Assembly: GCF_000425445.1 (NCBI RefSeq) | Contig: NZ_AUDL01000008.1 | Location: forward strand, 124,001 to 188,000 | Reading direction: 5' to 3' | Origin: Flavobacterium denitrificans DSM 15936 | GTDB lineage: Bacteria > Bacteroidota > Bacteroidia > Flavobacteriales > Flavobacteriaceae | Length of the DNA: 64,000 bases | In this document: positions 1 through 8,647 of the stretch, in pieces | Position numbering within the stretch: position 1 is the stretch's first letter | Layout of the letters: each line of letters opens with the position of its first letter | Made by a program: the position numbers and the translations under genes | The notes under the pieces: model-generated | Told to the model about the DNA's origin: nothing | The model's input: only the letters and a program-made list of their open reading frames with translations | Databases searched by the model: none

Positions 1-1516
1 GTGCTTTCGCTGCATCCAAATAATTTTGAAATAAATCCCAAACCAACTGTTGATCCATCATTACGCCATCTTCTCGTGGCCCATGTTCCGGCGACCAGCC
101 ATTTGGAACCATTAATTGACCATTTGGCATTGTTTTCAAATTATCTTCCCAATATTCGCAAACTTCTTTAATAATGGGATATGCAGTTTGGCGTAAATAA
201 TAATTGTCCTTAGTAAATGCCCAATGTTCATAGACATGTTGTGCATACCAAGCGCTGGCAGGAATGTTCCATTCCCAGCCATTTCCACCAAATATATTTT
301 GACTTGTTCGGGCTGTCCAGCCACGTGTTTTTTCTCCAAAAGCTCTGCGAGTCGCAATACGACACGGTTCCTGAGCAGCAACGATAAAATCAATCAATGG
401 CAAATGACACTCTGATAAATTAGTCGATTCGACTCCCCAATAATTCATTTGTATATTGATATTATTGTGGTAATCACTTGCCCATGCAGGTGTATTGCTA
501 TCGTTCCATAAACCTTGCAAATTGGCTGGCAAGCCTCCACGACGAGAACTGCTTGCTAATAAATAGCGCCCATACTGAAACATCGTTTCTTCTAAATCGG
601 GATCAACGCCGCCGGCTGCGTATTTTTTTAAACGTTCATCTGTAGGTAAAACAGAAGTTGCTGCATCGGCATTTCCAATATTGAGATATACTCGCGAAAG
701 CAGCGAATTCAAATCTTTTATATGAGTTGCTTTCAGTTTTTCATAACCTTTGGCTTTAGCTGCAGCTATTTCTTTTTCAATACGCGGCATTGGGTCTTCT
801 CCTCGCCAATCTGATTTAAAATCGGCTTTATAATTTGTTCTGGCATCTAAAATCAATGTCAATGCATTACAATTTTCAAAGATCAATTTGTCGCCTTCAA
901 AACGTATTTTCCCTCCATTGTTTTGTACTAAAAGTTTGGCTGCATATTTCAGTTTATTTGGCATTTCGCCAATAAAACTTAAACTGTTTATAGCTGCTTT
1001 ACTTATTGCACCTTGAGCAGAATGCAGCGAAATCGTTCCTGAGAAACCCTTTTTTACATTGGTTTTATATTCAAAAACCATTACCTGATCCGGATAACTG
1101 GCAAAACCTTCACGGCTAATTTTTATATTATTCTGAGTAAAATTAGTTTGATGAATTCCAGTTGAAATATTAAGGGAACGAGAATAATTAGAATAAGCAC
1201 TTTTGTCTGTAAAATCAATTGTGATGTCTCCAAAGTTACGATACGAACCAAAGCCGTGATCGCCTGTTTCGTATTCACCATCCCAGTTATTGTCGCCCGA
1301 CCAAAGGCTTTGTTCGTTAAACTGAATAATTTCACGTTCTACTCCTCCAAAAAACATAGCGCCCAATCGTCCATTTCCAATTGGCAAAGCTTCTGCAGAC
1401 CATTTTTTGGCAGGTTCCTTGTACCATAGTTTTATATCTGGATTCTTCTGTGCAAAAGAACCAGAGGTATTAAATAAAACAATTACTAAAAGTGCTGCTA
1501 ATTTAATTTTATTCAT
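1..1516 (-). CDS. GH95 alpha-L-fucosidase, C-terminus cut by window edge
   Basis: The frame is open from an ATG at 1516 to base 1, giving about 505 residues of a protein normally near 750-800, so the truncation is only the window edge. A signal peptide ends near residue 23 (SFAQ), so the enzyme is exported. GH95 hallmarks are visible: NGRLGAMFFGG (48-58), QGLWN (334-338), the catalytic-asparagine block NNINIQMNYW (351-360) and SPEHG (475-479), whose Glu is the likely general acid. GH95 enzymes are inverting fucosidases, typically acting on alpha-1,2-fucose. It is the last visible gene of the fucose permease/catabolism run, 13 bp after lutA, so it should supply the fucose that the run imports and oxidises. 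Family call firm, linkage inferred. Confidence 0.93.
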   Translation of the reverse strand, partial: MNKIKLAALLVIVLFNTSGSFAQKNPDIKLWYKEPAKKWSAEALPIGNGRLGAMFFGGVEREIIQFNEQSLWSGDNNWDGEYETGDHGFGSYRNFGDITIDFTDKSAYSNYSRSLNISTGIHQTNFTQNNIKISREGFASYPDQVMVFEYKTNVKKGFSGTISLHSAQGAISKAAINSLSFIGEMPNKLKYAAKLLVQNNGGKIRFEGDKLIFENCNALTLILDARTNYKADFKSDWRGEDPMPRIEKEIAAAKAKGYEKLKATHIKDLNSLLSRVYLNIGNADAATSVLPTDERLKKYAAGGVDPDLEETMFQYGRYLLASSSRRGGLPANLQGLWNDSNTPAWASDYHNNINIQMNYWGVESTNLSECHLPLIDFIVAAQEPCRIATRRAFGEKTRGWTARTSQNIFGGNGWEWNIPASAWYAQHVYEHWAFTKDNYYLRQTAYPIIKEVCEYWEDNLKTMPNGQLMVPNGWSPEHGPREDGVMMDQQLVWDLFQNYLDAAKA

Positions 1517-1529
1517 TACTTCGCAAATA

Positions 1530-2267
1530 TTATAAACTACTATTCAATATTTCAGCAATATGAATGGTTTGCACTTTACTTCCTTTTCGTTTCAACAAAC
1601 CTTCCAAATGCATCAGGCAGCTTGTATCTCCACCAGTAATAAAATCAACATCATTAACTTCATGTTCTTGAATTCGGTCTTTTCCCATTTTAACGCTTAC
1701 GGCTTCTTCAAAAACACAAAAAGTTCCTCCAAAACCACAACATTCATCATTCCGTTTTGGTTTTCTGAGTTCAATTCCTTCCACCATACTCAGCAATTGC
1801 TCTGGCTTGGAAAACTCAGGAAGCATTCTTTCAGTCATTGAAGAAAGATGCAATCCTCTTTGTCCATGGCAGCTATTATGCAATCCAACTTTATAAGGGA
1901 ATTTTGCTTTCAGACTTTTTACTTTTAGAACATCGGTAAGAAACTCTGTTAGTTCATAAACATTATTACGAATTTGCTCTGCTTCTATTGGATTTGTATC
2001 ATCTTTCAGATGCTCTTTTACATGTAAAACACAACTTCCCGAAGGCGCAACGATATAATCAAATCCTGAAAAATTTTTAACAAAATTCACATCACAACCT
2101 TTGCTTAAACTTGCAAAACCACTGTTGGCCATAGGCTGTCCACAACAAGTTTGCTCTAAAGGAAATTCAACATCACACCCTAACTTTTTCAGCAATTGCA
2201 AAGTGGCAATACCCACTTTTGGATAAAACTGGTCAATATAGCACGGTATGAATAGGGCAATTTTCAT
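1530..2267 (-). CDS. lutA: LutA/YkgE-type (Fe-S)-binding oxidoreductase subunit
   Basis: This 245-residue cytoplasmic protein has two cysteine-rich CCG modules, CCGQP at 41-45 and CCGFGG at 176-181, plus SGSC (76-79) and NSCHGQRG (131-138). That is the LutA/YkgE/GlpC C-terminal-type architecture. LutA works with LutB and LutC to oxidise L-lactate to pyruvate. The non-phosphorylating L-fucose route can end in pyruvate plus L-lactate, which explains a lactate-oxidation subunit directly behind an SDR and a dehydratase. The gene is 5 bp downstream of the SDR and clearly in the same unit. No LutB or LutC is visible; the next gene is GH95. Family assignment is strong; the lactate role is inferred from LutA homology and context. 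Confidence 0.85.
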   Translation of the reverse strand: MKIALFIPCYIDQFYPKVGIATLQLLKKLGCDVEFPLEQTCCGQPMANSGFASLSKGCDVNFVKNFSGFDYIVAPSGSCVLHVKEHLKDDTNPIEAEQIRNNVYELTEFLTDVLKVKSLKAKFPYKVGLHNSCHGQRGLHLSSMTERMLPEFSKPEQLLSMVEGIELRKPKRNDECCGFGGTFCVFEEAVSVKMGKDRIQEHEVNDVDFITGGDTSCLMHLEGLLKRKGSKVQTIHIAEILNSSL

Positions 2268-2272
2268 GTAAT

Positions 2273-3037
2273 TTAATTGTTCAATTTAATAAATCCACCA
2301 TCAAGAGGATAATCGCAACCCGTTACAAATCCAGATTCTTCACTGCATAAGAATAATGCCAAAGCCGCCACCTCATCTGGTTTCGCCATACGGCCAATTG
2401 GTTGTGTTTTTGATAATTTTTCGAACATTTCAGCTTCTTTACCTGGATAATTTTTAGAAATAAATCCATCTACAAAAGGTGTGTGAACCCTTGCCGGAGA
2501 AATCGAATTACAACGAATATTTTCTGCCATATAATCTTTTGCGACTGATAAAGTCATTGCCATTACCGCTCCTTTAGCTGTTGAATAAGCAAACCGATCC
2601 GGAATGCCGACCCAAGCCGCAATCGAGGCCATATTTAAAATAACGCCACCACCCGATGCTCTTAAATGCGGAATAGCGCCATGCAAACAATTGTACACGC
2701 CTTTTACATTGACATTCATAATTCGGTCAAAATCTTCTTCAGCTGTGTTATCAACTTTTCCAACGTGGGCGATGCCCGCATTATTTACCAAAATCTGAAT
2801 ATTTCCAATTTTTTCAAATGTTGCTATTATTTCCTTTTGATTAGCCACATTACAAGCATGAGAAAATACTTTTCCGCCAGCAGCTGTAATTTCTGCAACA
2901 GCGTCTTTAGCACTTTCTTCCGTTAATTCAATAATATGAACTTCGGCTCCCTGTTTTGCAAATAAGGCAGAAATCGCTTTTCCAATTCCACTTCCACCAC
3001 CTGTAACTACTGCTTTTTTATTTTGTAATGAAAACAT
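2273..3037 (-). CDS. SDR oxidoreductase, probable 2-keto-3-deoxy-L-fuconate dehydrogenase
   Basis: A complete 254-residue classical short-chain dehydrogenase: TGGGSGIG nucleotide-binding loop at 12-19, NNAG at 85-88, catalytic Ser near 138 and YSTAK at 151-155 (Tyr151, Lys155). No signal peptide, so cytoplasmic. It lies between the UxaA-type dehydratase and lutA in the fucose operon. In that position an NAD-dependent oxidation of 2-keto-3-deoxy-L-fuconate to the 2,4-diketo acid, preceding cleavage to pyruvate and lactate, fits best. The other SDR of the window (39645-40424) is the better candidate for the first oxidation of fucose. Class is certain, substrate is inferred from context. Confidence 0.85.
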   Translation of the reverse strand: MFSLQNKKAVVTGGGSGIGKAISALFAKQGAEVHIIELTEESAKDAVAEITAAGGKVFSHACNVANQKEIIATFEKIGNIQILVNNAGIAHVGKVDNTAEEDFDRIMNVNVKGVYNCLHGAIPHLRASGGGVILNMASIAAWVGIPDRFAYSTAKGAVMAMTLSVAKDYMAENIRCNSISPARVHTPFVDGFISKNYPGKEAEMFEKLSKTQPIGRMAKPDEVAALALFLCSEESGFVTGCDYPLDGGFIKLNN

Positions 3038-3130
3038 ATTTTTAATTTTTAAAGATTTGAAAATTCAGCATTAATACCTTTTCAAACCAGCATTTTAGAC
3101 ATTCAATTTTTCTTTATAAGAAATTCATTT

Positions 3131-4786
3131 TTACAAAGATACACCACGTTTCCATGGAATAAAATCATCTTGATTCAAAGAAACTGCTTTTGGAATAATT
3201 TCGCCACTTGCCGCTTTGATGCAATATTCCAAAATATCTTCTCCCATTTCTTCAATTGATTTTTCTCCGCTAATAATCGGGCCACAGTCAATATCAATGA
3301 TATCACTCATTCTTTTTGCCAACACCGAATTTGTCGCCACTTTAATAACCGGACAAATTGGGTTTCCTGTTGGTGTTCCTAATCCTGTCGTAAATAATAT
3401 TAATGTCGCTCCTGAAGCTGCTTTTCCTGTCGTTGCTTCAACATCATTTCCAGGTGTACAAACCAAACTCAAACCTGCTTTTGTTGCTGGTTCTGTGTAG
3501 TCTAAAACATCTACAACTGGTGCAGTTCCTCCTTTTTTGGCCGCTCCTGCACTTTTTATGGCGTCAGTAATTAATCCGTCTTTGATGTTTCCTGGCGATG
3601 GATTCATATGAAAACCTGATCCCACTTTATGTGCCAATGCATCGTAAGACTGCATTAAATCAATGAATTTTGTCGCTACTTCTTCGTTTGTACAACGATC
3701 AATCAAATTTTGTTCTACACCACACAACTCAGGGAATTCAGCCAAAAGCACTTTTCCACCTAAAGCCACAAGCAAATCAGAAGTATAACCAACAGCAGGA
3801 TTTGCAGAAACACCACTAAAGCCATCACTTCCTCCACATTTCACACCCAAACATAATTCGCTTAAAGGTGCTGGAGTTCTTTCGAATTTATTTATTTCAA
3901 TTAACCCTTCGAATGTTTTTTTGATTGCATCAGCAACCAATTGTTCTTCACTTTTTGCTTGTTGTTGTTCAAAAATCAATAATGGTTTATCAAATGCTGG
4001 ATTTTGTTTTTTTACATCATTGACAAAATCCTGAATTTGCAAATGCTGACAACCCAAGCTTAATAAAGTAATTCCGGCAACGTTTGGATGATTTGCGTAA
4101 GAAGCCAATAAAGCACTCAAAGTAGCCGCATCCTGACGTGTACCCCCGCAACCACCTTGATGATTCAGGAATTTGATTCCGTCAACATTTTTAAATACTC
4201 GATTTGCATTTTCTGTTGGAGTCATTTGAACATCAATTGAGTCCAAATCTTCTCCGTTTTTATAAGCTTCAAGCAAATAATGTGTGTATTGCGTGTACTT
4301 ATCACTCACTGAATATCCTAATTCATTATGAAGCGCTTCGCGAATGACATCCAGATTTCGGTTTTCGCAAAATACTGTTGGTATAAACAACCAGTAATTT
4401 GCTGTTCCAACACGGCCATCACTTCTTCTGTATCCATTAAAAGTCCTGTTTTGATATTTCGAAACATCTGGTGCCTGCCATTCGAAATCAACCTCGCGAT
4501 ATTGATAGGGTTCAGCTGCATGCTTTAGATTTTCAGTGGTCATCAAACTTCCTTTTGCAACATCGCTTTGAACCTTCCCTACCAAAACCCCATACATCGT
4601 GATTTCAGAACCTTGTTTTAAATCTGTTGTATAAAATTTATGTTTTGCTTTTATAGTATCCGTCAGAACATAATTTTGTCCTTCAAAATTTACTATTTCT
4701 CCTTTTGCTAAATCAGTTAAGGCAACCAAAACATTATCAGCTGGATGCATTTTTATCACCAATCTTTTAACTCCGTTTTCTAACAT
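3131..4786 (-). CDS. UxaA/altronate dehydratase-family protein, probable L-fuconate dehydratase
   Basis: About 551 residues. I place the start at the ATG at 4786 (MLENGVKRL), because the longer frame opens with TTG at 4837 inside fucP. The N-terminal SAF-like domain begins with HPADNVLVAL, as usual in this family. The C-terminal dehydratase domain carries GGCGGTRQD and GVKCGGSDGFSG, the cysteine-containing metal-site motifs of UxaA/GarD enzymes. These dehydrate sugar acids; behind fucP, and by analogy with the Campylobacter jejuni fucose locus, which also pairs a UxaA protein with FucP, the likely substrate is L-fuconate. It starts 16 bp after fucP and is 93 bp upstream of the SDR. The altronate name should not be taken literally. 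Confidence 0.88.
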   Translation of the reverse strand: MLENGVKRLVIKMHPADNVLVALTDLAKGEIVNFEGQNYVLTDTIKAKHKFYTTDLKQGSEITMYGVLVGKVQSDVAKGSLMTTENLKHAAEPYQYREVDFEWQAPDVSKYQNRTFNGYRRSDGRVGTANYWLFIPTVFCENRNLDVIREALHNELGYSVSDKYTQYTHYLLEAYKNGEDLDSIDVQMTPTENANRVFKNVDGIKFLNHQGGCGGTRQDAATLSALLASYANHPNVAGITLLSLGCQHLQIQDFVNDVKKQNPAFDKPLLIFEQQQAKSEEQLVADAIKKTFEGLIEINKFERTPAPLSELCLGVKCGGSDGFSGVSANPAVGYTSDLLVALGGKVLLAEFPELCGVEQNLIDRCTNEEVATKFIDLMQSYDALAHKVGSGFHMNPSPGNIKDGLITDAIKSAGAAKKGGTAPVVDVLDYTEPATKAGLSLVCTPGNDVEATTGKAASGATLILFTTGLGTPTGNPICPVIKVATNSVLAKRMSDIIDIDCGPIISGEKSIEEMGEDILEYCIKAASGEIIPKAVSLNQDDFIPWKRGVSL

Positions 4787-4802
4787 ATTATATAAATAGA
4801 AT

Positions 4803-6092
4803 TTATGCTTTATTTGTTTTATGTCCGTTAAATGCAAACAATAGTATTACCAAAAAACAAGTTAGTGGCACCACATAACCATATTGAATGCTTCCCGTAA
4901 TATCTGAAATCAATCCTAAAACCGGAGGAAGTAAAGCTCCTCCAACAATAGCCATTACAATCAATGAAGATCCTATTTTGGTATTATGTCCAAGTCCGTC
5001 GATTCCCATTGAAAAGATCGTTGGAAACATAATACTCATAAAAAAGGCAATTGCTATTAAAGTATAAACCACAATCATTCCTGATCCAAAAATGGCCACT
5101 AAGGATAAGAAAATATTAATGATGGCGTAAATGATCAATAATTTTCTTGGTTTAATATATTGCATGAAAAATGTCCCTGCAAAACGCCCTAACATAAATG
5201 CCAGACCAAAGAAACCTAAATATTTAGCTGCTACACCTTCGCCAAGACCTGCAGAAGTGGTTGCCATTTTTATAAAAAAACTACCTACACAAACTTGTGC
5301 TCCAACATAGAAAAACTGTGCTAAAATTCCCCAACGCAAGCGCATTGACTTTAAAGCGCCTGAAAAACTAGCGCCTTCAGCTCCCTCTTTATCTTCATCT
5401 TTCACATCGGGCATATTGGTAAAATAGAAAACCAATGCCACTGAAAGAATAATTAATCCTAAAATTAAATAAGGCATTTTTACGCTTGCGGCTTCTTCTA
5501 AAATATAAGCATGCAAGTCTGCTGGAGCCATAGCATCCATTTCTGCTTGCGTTAGATTTTTTCCAGATAAAATCATTGGCCCCACATAGGCAGGCGCAAT
5601 AAAAGCGGCAAGTCCGTTAAACGATTGTGAGAAATTTAATCTTTTGGTTGCTGTTTCCGATGGACCTAAAATGGTAACATATGGATTTGCTGCTGTTTCT
5701 AAAAAAGTAAGTCCGCAGGCAATAACAAACAAGGCGCCTAAAAAGTAAATATACTGAAGCGAATTAGCCGCAGGCACAAACAAGATTGAGCCAATCCCAA
5801 ACATAACCAACCCGATCATAATACCCGATTTATAACCGTATTTTCTCATTATATATCCGGCAGGCAAAGCCATAACAAAATAAGCCACAAATACAGAAGA
5901 ATCGATTAAAGAAGATTCTAAATCGGTAAGATTGAACGCTTTCCTCAAATGTGGAATAAGTATTGGGTCTAGGTTGTGTACAAAACCCCAGAAAAAGAAA
6001 AGGCTCGTAACCAATATAAAAGGAAACAACCATTTCTTATTCTCTTGAGAAGACACCTTTTTTTGCACATCCAATTCAGTTAGTAAAGCCAT
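4803..6092 (-). CDS. fucP: FucP-family L-fucose:H+ symporter (MFS)
   Basis: A 429-residue major facilitator with about twelve hydrophobic segments. The first transmembrane block LFFFWGFVHNLDPILIPHL (31-49) and the GLTFLETAANPY segment (127-138, Glu132) are typical of FucP rather than of the GalP/XylE porters. FucP imports L-fucose with protons across the inner membrane. It is the first gene of the fucose unit (fucP, dehydratase, SDR, lutA, GH95). About 225 bp separate it from the upstream GH92 gene, with a strong hairpin in between, so it may have its own promoter or receive read-through. The substrate is supported by the family and by the seven fucosidases nearby; related Bacteroidota FucP proteins can also carry other hexoses. 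Confidence 0.9.
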   Translation of the reverse strand: MALLTELDVQKKVSSQENKKWLFPFILVTSLFFFWGFVHNLDPILIPHLRKAFNLTDLESSLIDSSVFVAYFVMALPAGYIMRKYGYKSGIMIGLVMFGIGSILFVPAANSLQYIYFLGALFVIACGLTFLETAANPYVTILGPSETATKRLNFSQSFNGLAAFIAPAYVGPMILSGKNLTQAEMDAMAPADLHAYILEEAASVKMPYLILGLIILSVALVFYFTNMPDVKDEDKEGAEGASFSGALKSMRLRWGILAQFFYVGAQVCVGSFFIKMATTSAGLGEGVAAKYLGFFGLAFMLGRFAGTFFMQYIKPRKLLIIYAIINIFLSLVAIFGSGMIVVYTLIAIAFFMSIMFPTIFSMGIDGLGHNTKIGSSLIVMAIVGGALLPPVLGLISDITGSIQYGYVVPLTCFLVILLFAFNGHKTNKA

Positions 6093-6253
6093 ATGTTTTT
6101 TATTAAAATTGTGGTTATTTGGAAATATAAAAATACTATATCTGAAGTATATGTATTAATTCAATATTGTCCTTGTTTAATCATTAATTGTCAATTCTGG
6201 AAAAAAGAGAAATAAAAAATATCGCTTTCTGAAAAGAATATGGTCAATAAAAT

Positions 6254-6294
6254 AAATCCCAAATTCCAAGCTTTTAAACTGGAATTTGGGATTT
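6254..6294. terminator. Perfect 15-bp hairpin between GH92 and fucP
   Basis: AAATCCCAAATTCCA (6254-6268) is perfectly repeated in inverted order at 6280-6294, with an 11-base loop. On the minus strand it follows the GH92 stop at 6319 and is followed by a T-rich stretch, so it could terminate or attenuate transcription between GH92 and fucP. Purine/pyrimidine-rich arms like these are also common in dispersed repeats of flavobacteria. Confidence 0.7.
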
Positions 6295-6318
6295 GGAATT
6301 TCTTTACTTCATTATTTT

Positions 6319-8580
6319 TTATTTACTTTCAGAATAAGGTCTGTCTTTAGACGAAATTCCCCAAGTTTTAGAAGGTTTTGCTCCCATTGTAAATATCAAT
6401 TCGCCACCTTTCATAACATCAGCATGAAGAATATAACTTTTCGTATATTCTTTACCGTTTAATGTTGCTTTTTGAATGTAGATGTTTTTTGAGCTGTTGT
6501 TTAAAGCTTTTACTGTAAACGTTTTTCCGTCAGCCAGCTTTAAAACCGATTCATCCATTGAAGGACTTCCTATGCAATAAACTCCGTTGTAAGGATTTGC
6601 AGAATACATTCCCATCGCGTTCCAAACATACCATGCCGACATTTGTCCAACATCTTCATTTCCGCATAATCCATCTGGTTTGTCGCTATATAAATTATCT
6701 ACAATGTAACGCACTTTTTCAGCAGTTTTCCAAGGTTGACCCACAAAATTATATAAGTATGTAATGTGATGACTTGGTTCATTCCCGTGTGCATATTGCC
6801 CGATTAAACCGGTAATATCGCTCGACGCTTCTTTACCCATATCACCGGAAATCGTGAATAAAGTATCCAGTTTTTTCGCAAATGGTTTTTCACCTCCCAA
6901 CAAGGCAATAAGTCCTTCAACATCTTGCGGTACTAACCAAGTATATTGCCAAGCATTTCCTTCAGAAAAATCACCTTTTTCATGTATTGACTTAAACGGA
7001 TCAAAAGGCGTTCTCCATACTGTATCGCTTAACTTTGCTCGTACAAAACCAACTGAAGGATCAAAATATTTTTTATAGGCTTTTGAACGGTTAAAGAAGT
7101 AATTATAGTCTTCTGTTTTTCCCATTTTTTTTGCCATTGCGGCAATAGCACCATCAGAAATTGCATATTCCAATCCATAAGAAACTGATTCTCTCAAACT
7201 ATCTCCCGGAATATAGCCTAGCTTTTTCACAAAATTAACTCCGCGGTCATCTTGCATCGCTGTTGCTTTTACAGCTTCAAAAGCCAAGTCGCCATCAATA
7301 CCTTTTATTCCTTTTAAATACGCATCAGCTACAATTTGAATGGCGCTGTTTCCTGGCATACAATACGTTTCGTTGCCCATTAAATGCCAAACTGGAAGAT
7401 GGCCCGATTCTTTATAAATTGCCAACATCGAATTGATCATGTCTGAAACTTTTTCTGTCTGTGTTAGCGTAAATAAAGGATTTGCACCTCTATATGTATC
7501 CCATAATGAAAAAGTAGTCAAATTGGTAAATCCTGCCGCTCTGTGAACTTGTTTATCTGTACCATAATAATCGCCATTGCTATCATTAAAAATGGAAGGC
7601 GCAATCATAGTATGGTACAAAGCGGTATAGAAGATTTTCATTTTAGCAGGATCAGCTGATTTTACAGCCATTTTGCCTAATTCTTTATTCCATTTTTCAT
7701 CTGCTTGTTTCGCCACTTTTTCGAAATCCCAATCTGAAATTTCTTTTTTGATATTCATTAAAGCATTTTCAGTACTTACTGGCGAAATACCGACTTTAAT
7801 CTTAATCACTTCATCTTTTGAAGTCGAAAAGTGAATAACCGCTTTTGAGCTGTCTCCAACTACCACTTTATTGATCATCTCTCTTGTATTGTCATACAAT
7901 TGGATTTTTTTTGCTGGTTTTGATAAAACTGCTGCAAAATAAATTCGTTGATCATTCGCCCATCCTTTTGAGAAACGATAACCTTCAATTAAAGTATCAT
8001 TTTTTACTCGGATATAAGTATCAACAGCTCTATCCCAGCCAATTCCTTCTACTAAATCCAAAACAATATGCGATTGATCTGAAGCTGGAAAAGTATATTT
8101 TTGAAAACCTACTCGTTCAGTAGCAGTCATTTCGGCTTTAATTTTGTTTTTCTTTAAAATAACCGAATAATATCCAGGTTTTGCCTTTTCATCTTTATGA
8201 TCAAAATCTGAGATATAGCCATTTACCATGTCTTTTGCGGTTCCTTTTTTCAAATTCACTTTGCCAATAGCGGGCATAAAAAGGAAATCTCCAAGATCTC
8301 CAATTCCGGTGCCGCTCAAATGTGTGTGCGAAAACCCAATAATAGTTGGATCAGAATAATGATAACCCGAACACCAGTCCCAACCCTGTGAAATATTCAC
8401 TGGCCCTAATTGAACGCCCCCAAACGGAACATTGGCTCCCATAAAAACGTGACCATGAAATCCTGTTCCAATATAAGGATCTACATATTGTGTCAAATTT
8501 TGTTTTGTTGTCTGACTGTGCATTTGCAGACAACAAAACCCTAAAAGTGTAAAAAATGCGGTTTTGATATTTTTATTCAT
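6319..8580 (-). CDS. GH92 alpha-mannosidase (first of three)
   Basis: About 753 residues from the ATG at 8580 (MNKNIKTAFF), which gives a proper signal peptide ending HSQ; upstream in-frame codons would add a non-signal extension. GH92 features run in order: DPYIGTG near the mature N-terminus, FSHTHLSGTGIGDLGDFLF, FSLWDTYRGANPL, GNAWQYTWLVPQD and the catalytic GNEDVGQMSAW block near residue 640. GH92 enzymes are calcium-dependent exo-alpha-mannosidases that act on N-glycan or high-mannose branches. The gene is 67 bp downstream of the GH3 gene and probably co-transcribed with it. Export to the periplasm is expected. The mannosidic linkage (alpha-1,2, -1,3 or -1,6) cannot be read from motifs alone. 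Confidence 0.95.
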   Translation of the reverse strand: MNKNIKTAFFTLLGFCCLQMHSQTTKQNLTQYVDPYIGTGFHGHVFMGANVPFGGVQLGPVNISQGWDWCSGYHYSDPTIIGFSHTHLSGTGIGDLGDFLFMPAIGKVNLKKGTAKDMVNGYISDFDHKDEKAKPGYYSVILKKNKIKAEMTATERVGFQKYTFPASDQSHIVLDLVEGIGWDRAVDTYIRVKNDTLIEGYRFSKGWANDQRIYFAAVLSKPAKKIQLYDNTREMINKVVVGDSSKAVIHFSTSKDEVIKIKVGISPVSTENALMNIKKEISDWDFEKVAKQADEKWNKELGKMAVKSADPAKMKIFYTALYHTMIAPSIFNDSNGDYYGTDKQVHRAAGFTNLTTFSLWDTYRGANPLFTLTQTEKVSDMINSMLAIYKESGHLPVWHLMGNETYCMPGNSAIQIVADAYLKGIKGIDGDLAFEAVKATAMQDDRGVNFVKKLGYIPGDSLRESVSYGLEYAISDGAIAAMAKKMGKTEDYNYFFNRSKAYKKYFDPSVGFVRAKLSDTVWRTPFDPFKSIHEKGDFSEGNAWQYTWLVPQDVEGLIALLGGEKPFAKKLDTLFTISGDMGKEASSDITGLIGQYAHGNEPSHHITYLYNFVGQPWKTAEKVRYIVDNLYSDKPDGLCGNEDVGQMSAWYVWNAMGMYSANPYNGVYCIGSPSMDESVLKLADGKTFTVKALNNSSKNIYIQKATLNGKEYTKSYILHADVMKGGELIFTMGAKPSKTWGISSKDRPYSESK

Positions 8581-8647
8581 TTTTTTGTTTTGTTTTTCGG
8601 CAAGAATATTCAAGCCAATGTTTTTTGATTTTTTTTTATGCCTTGTT

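Noticed and set aside
1..1516. GH95 as a truncated pseudogene
   Set aside because: The frame is open up to base 1 with intact motifs; the missing C-terminus is due to the window edge.
3131..4837. Longer start for the UxaA-type protein, overlapping fucP
   Set aside because: The upstream start is TTG inside fucP and adds residues not expected for the family; the ATG at 4786 is preferred.
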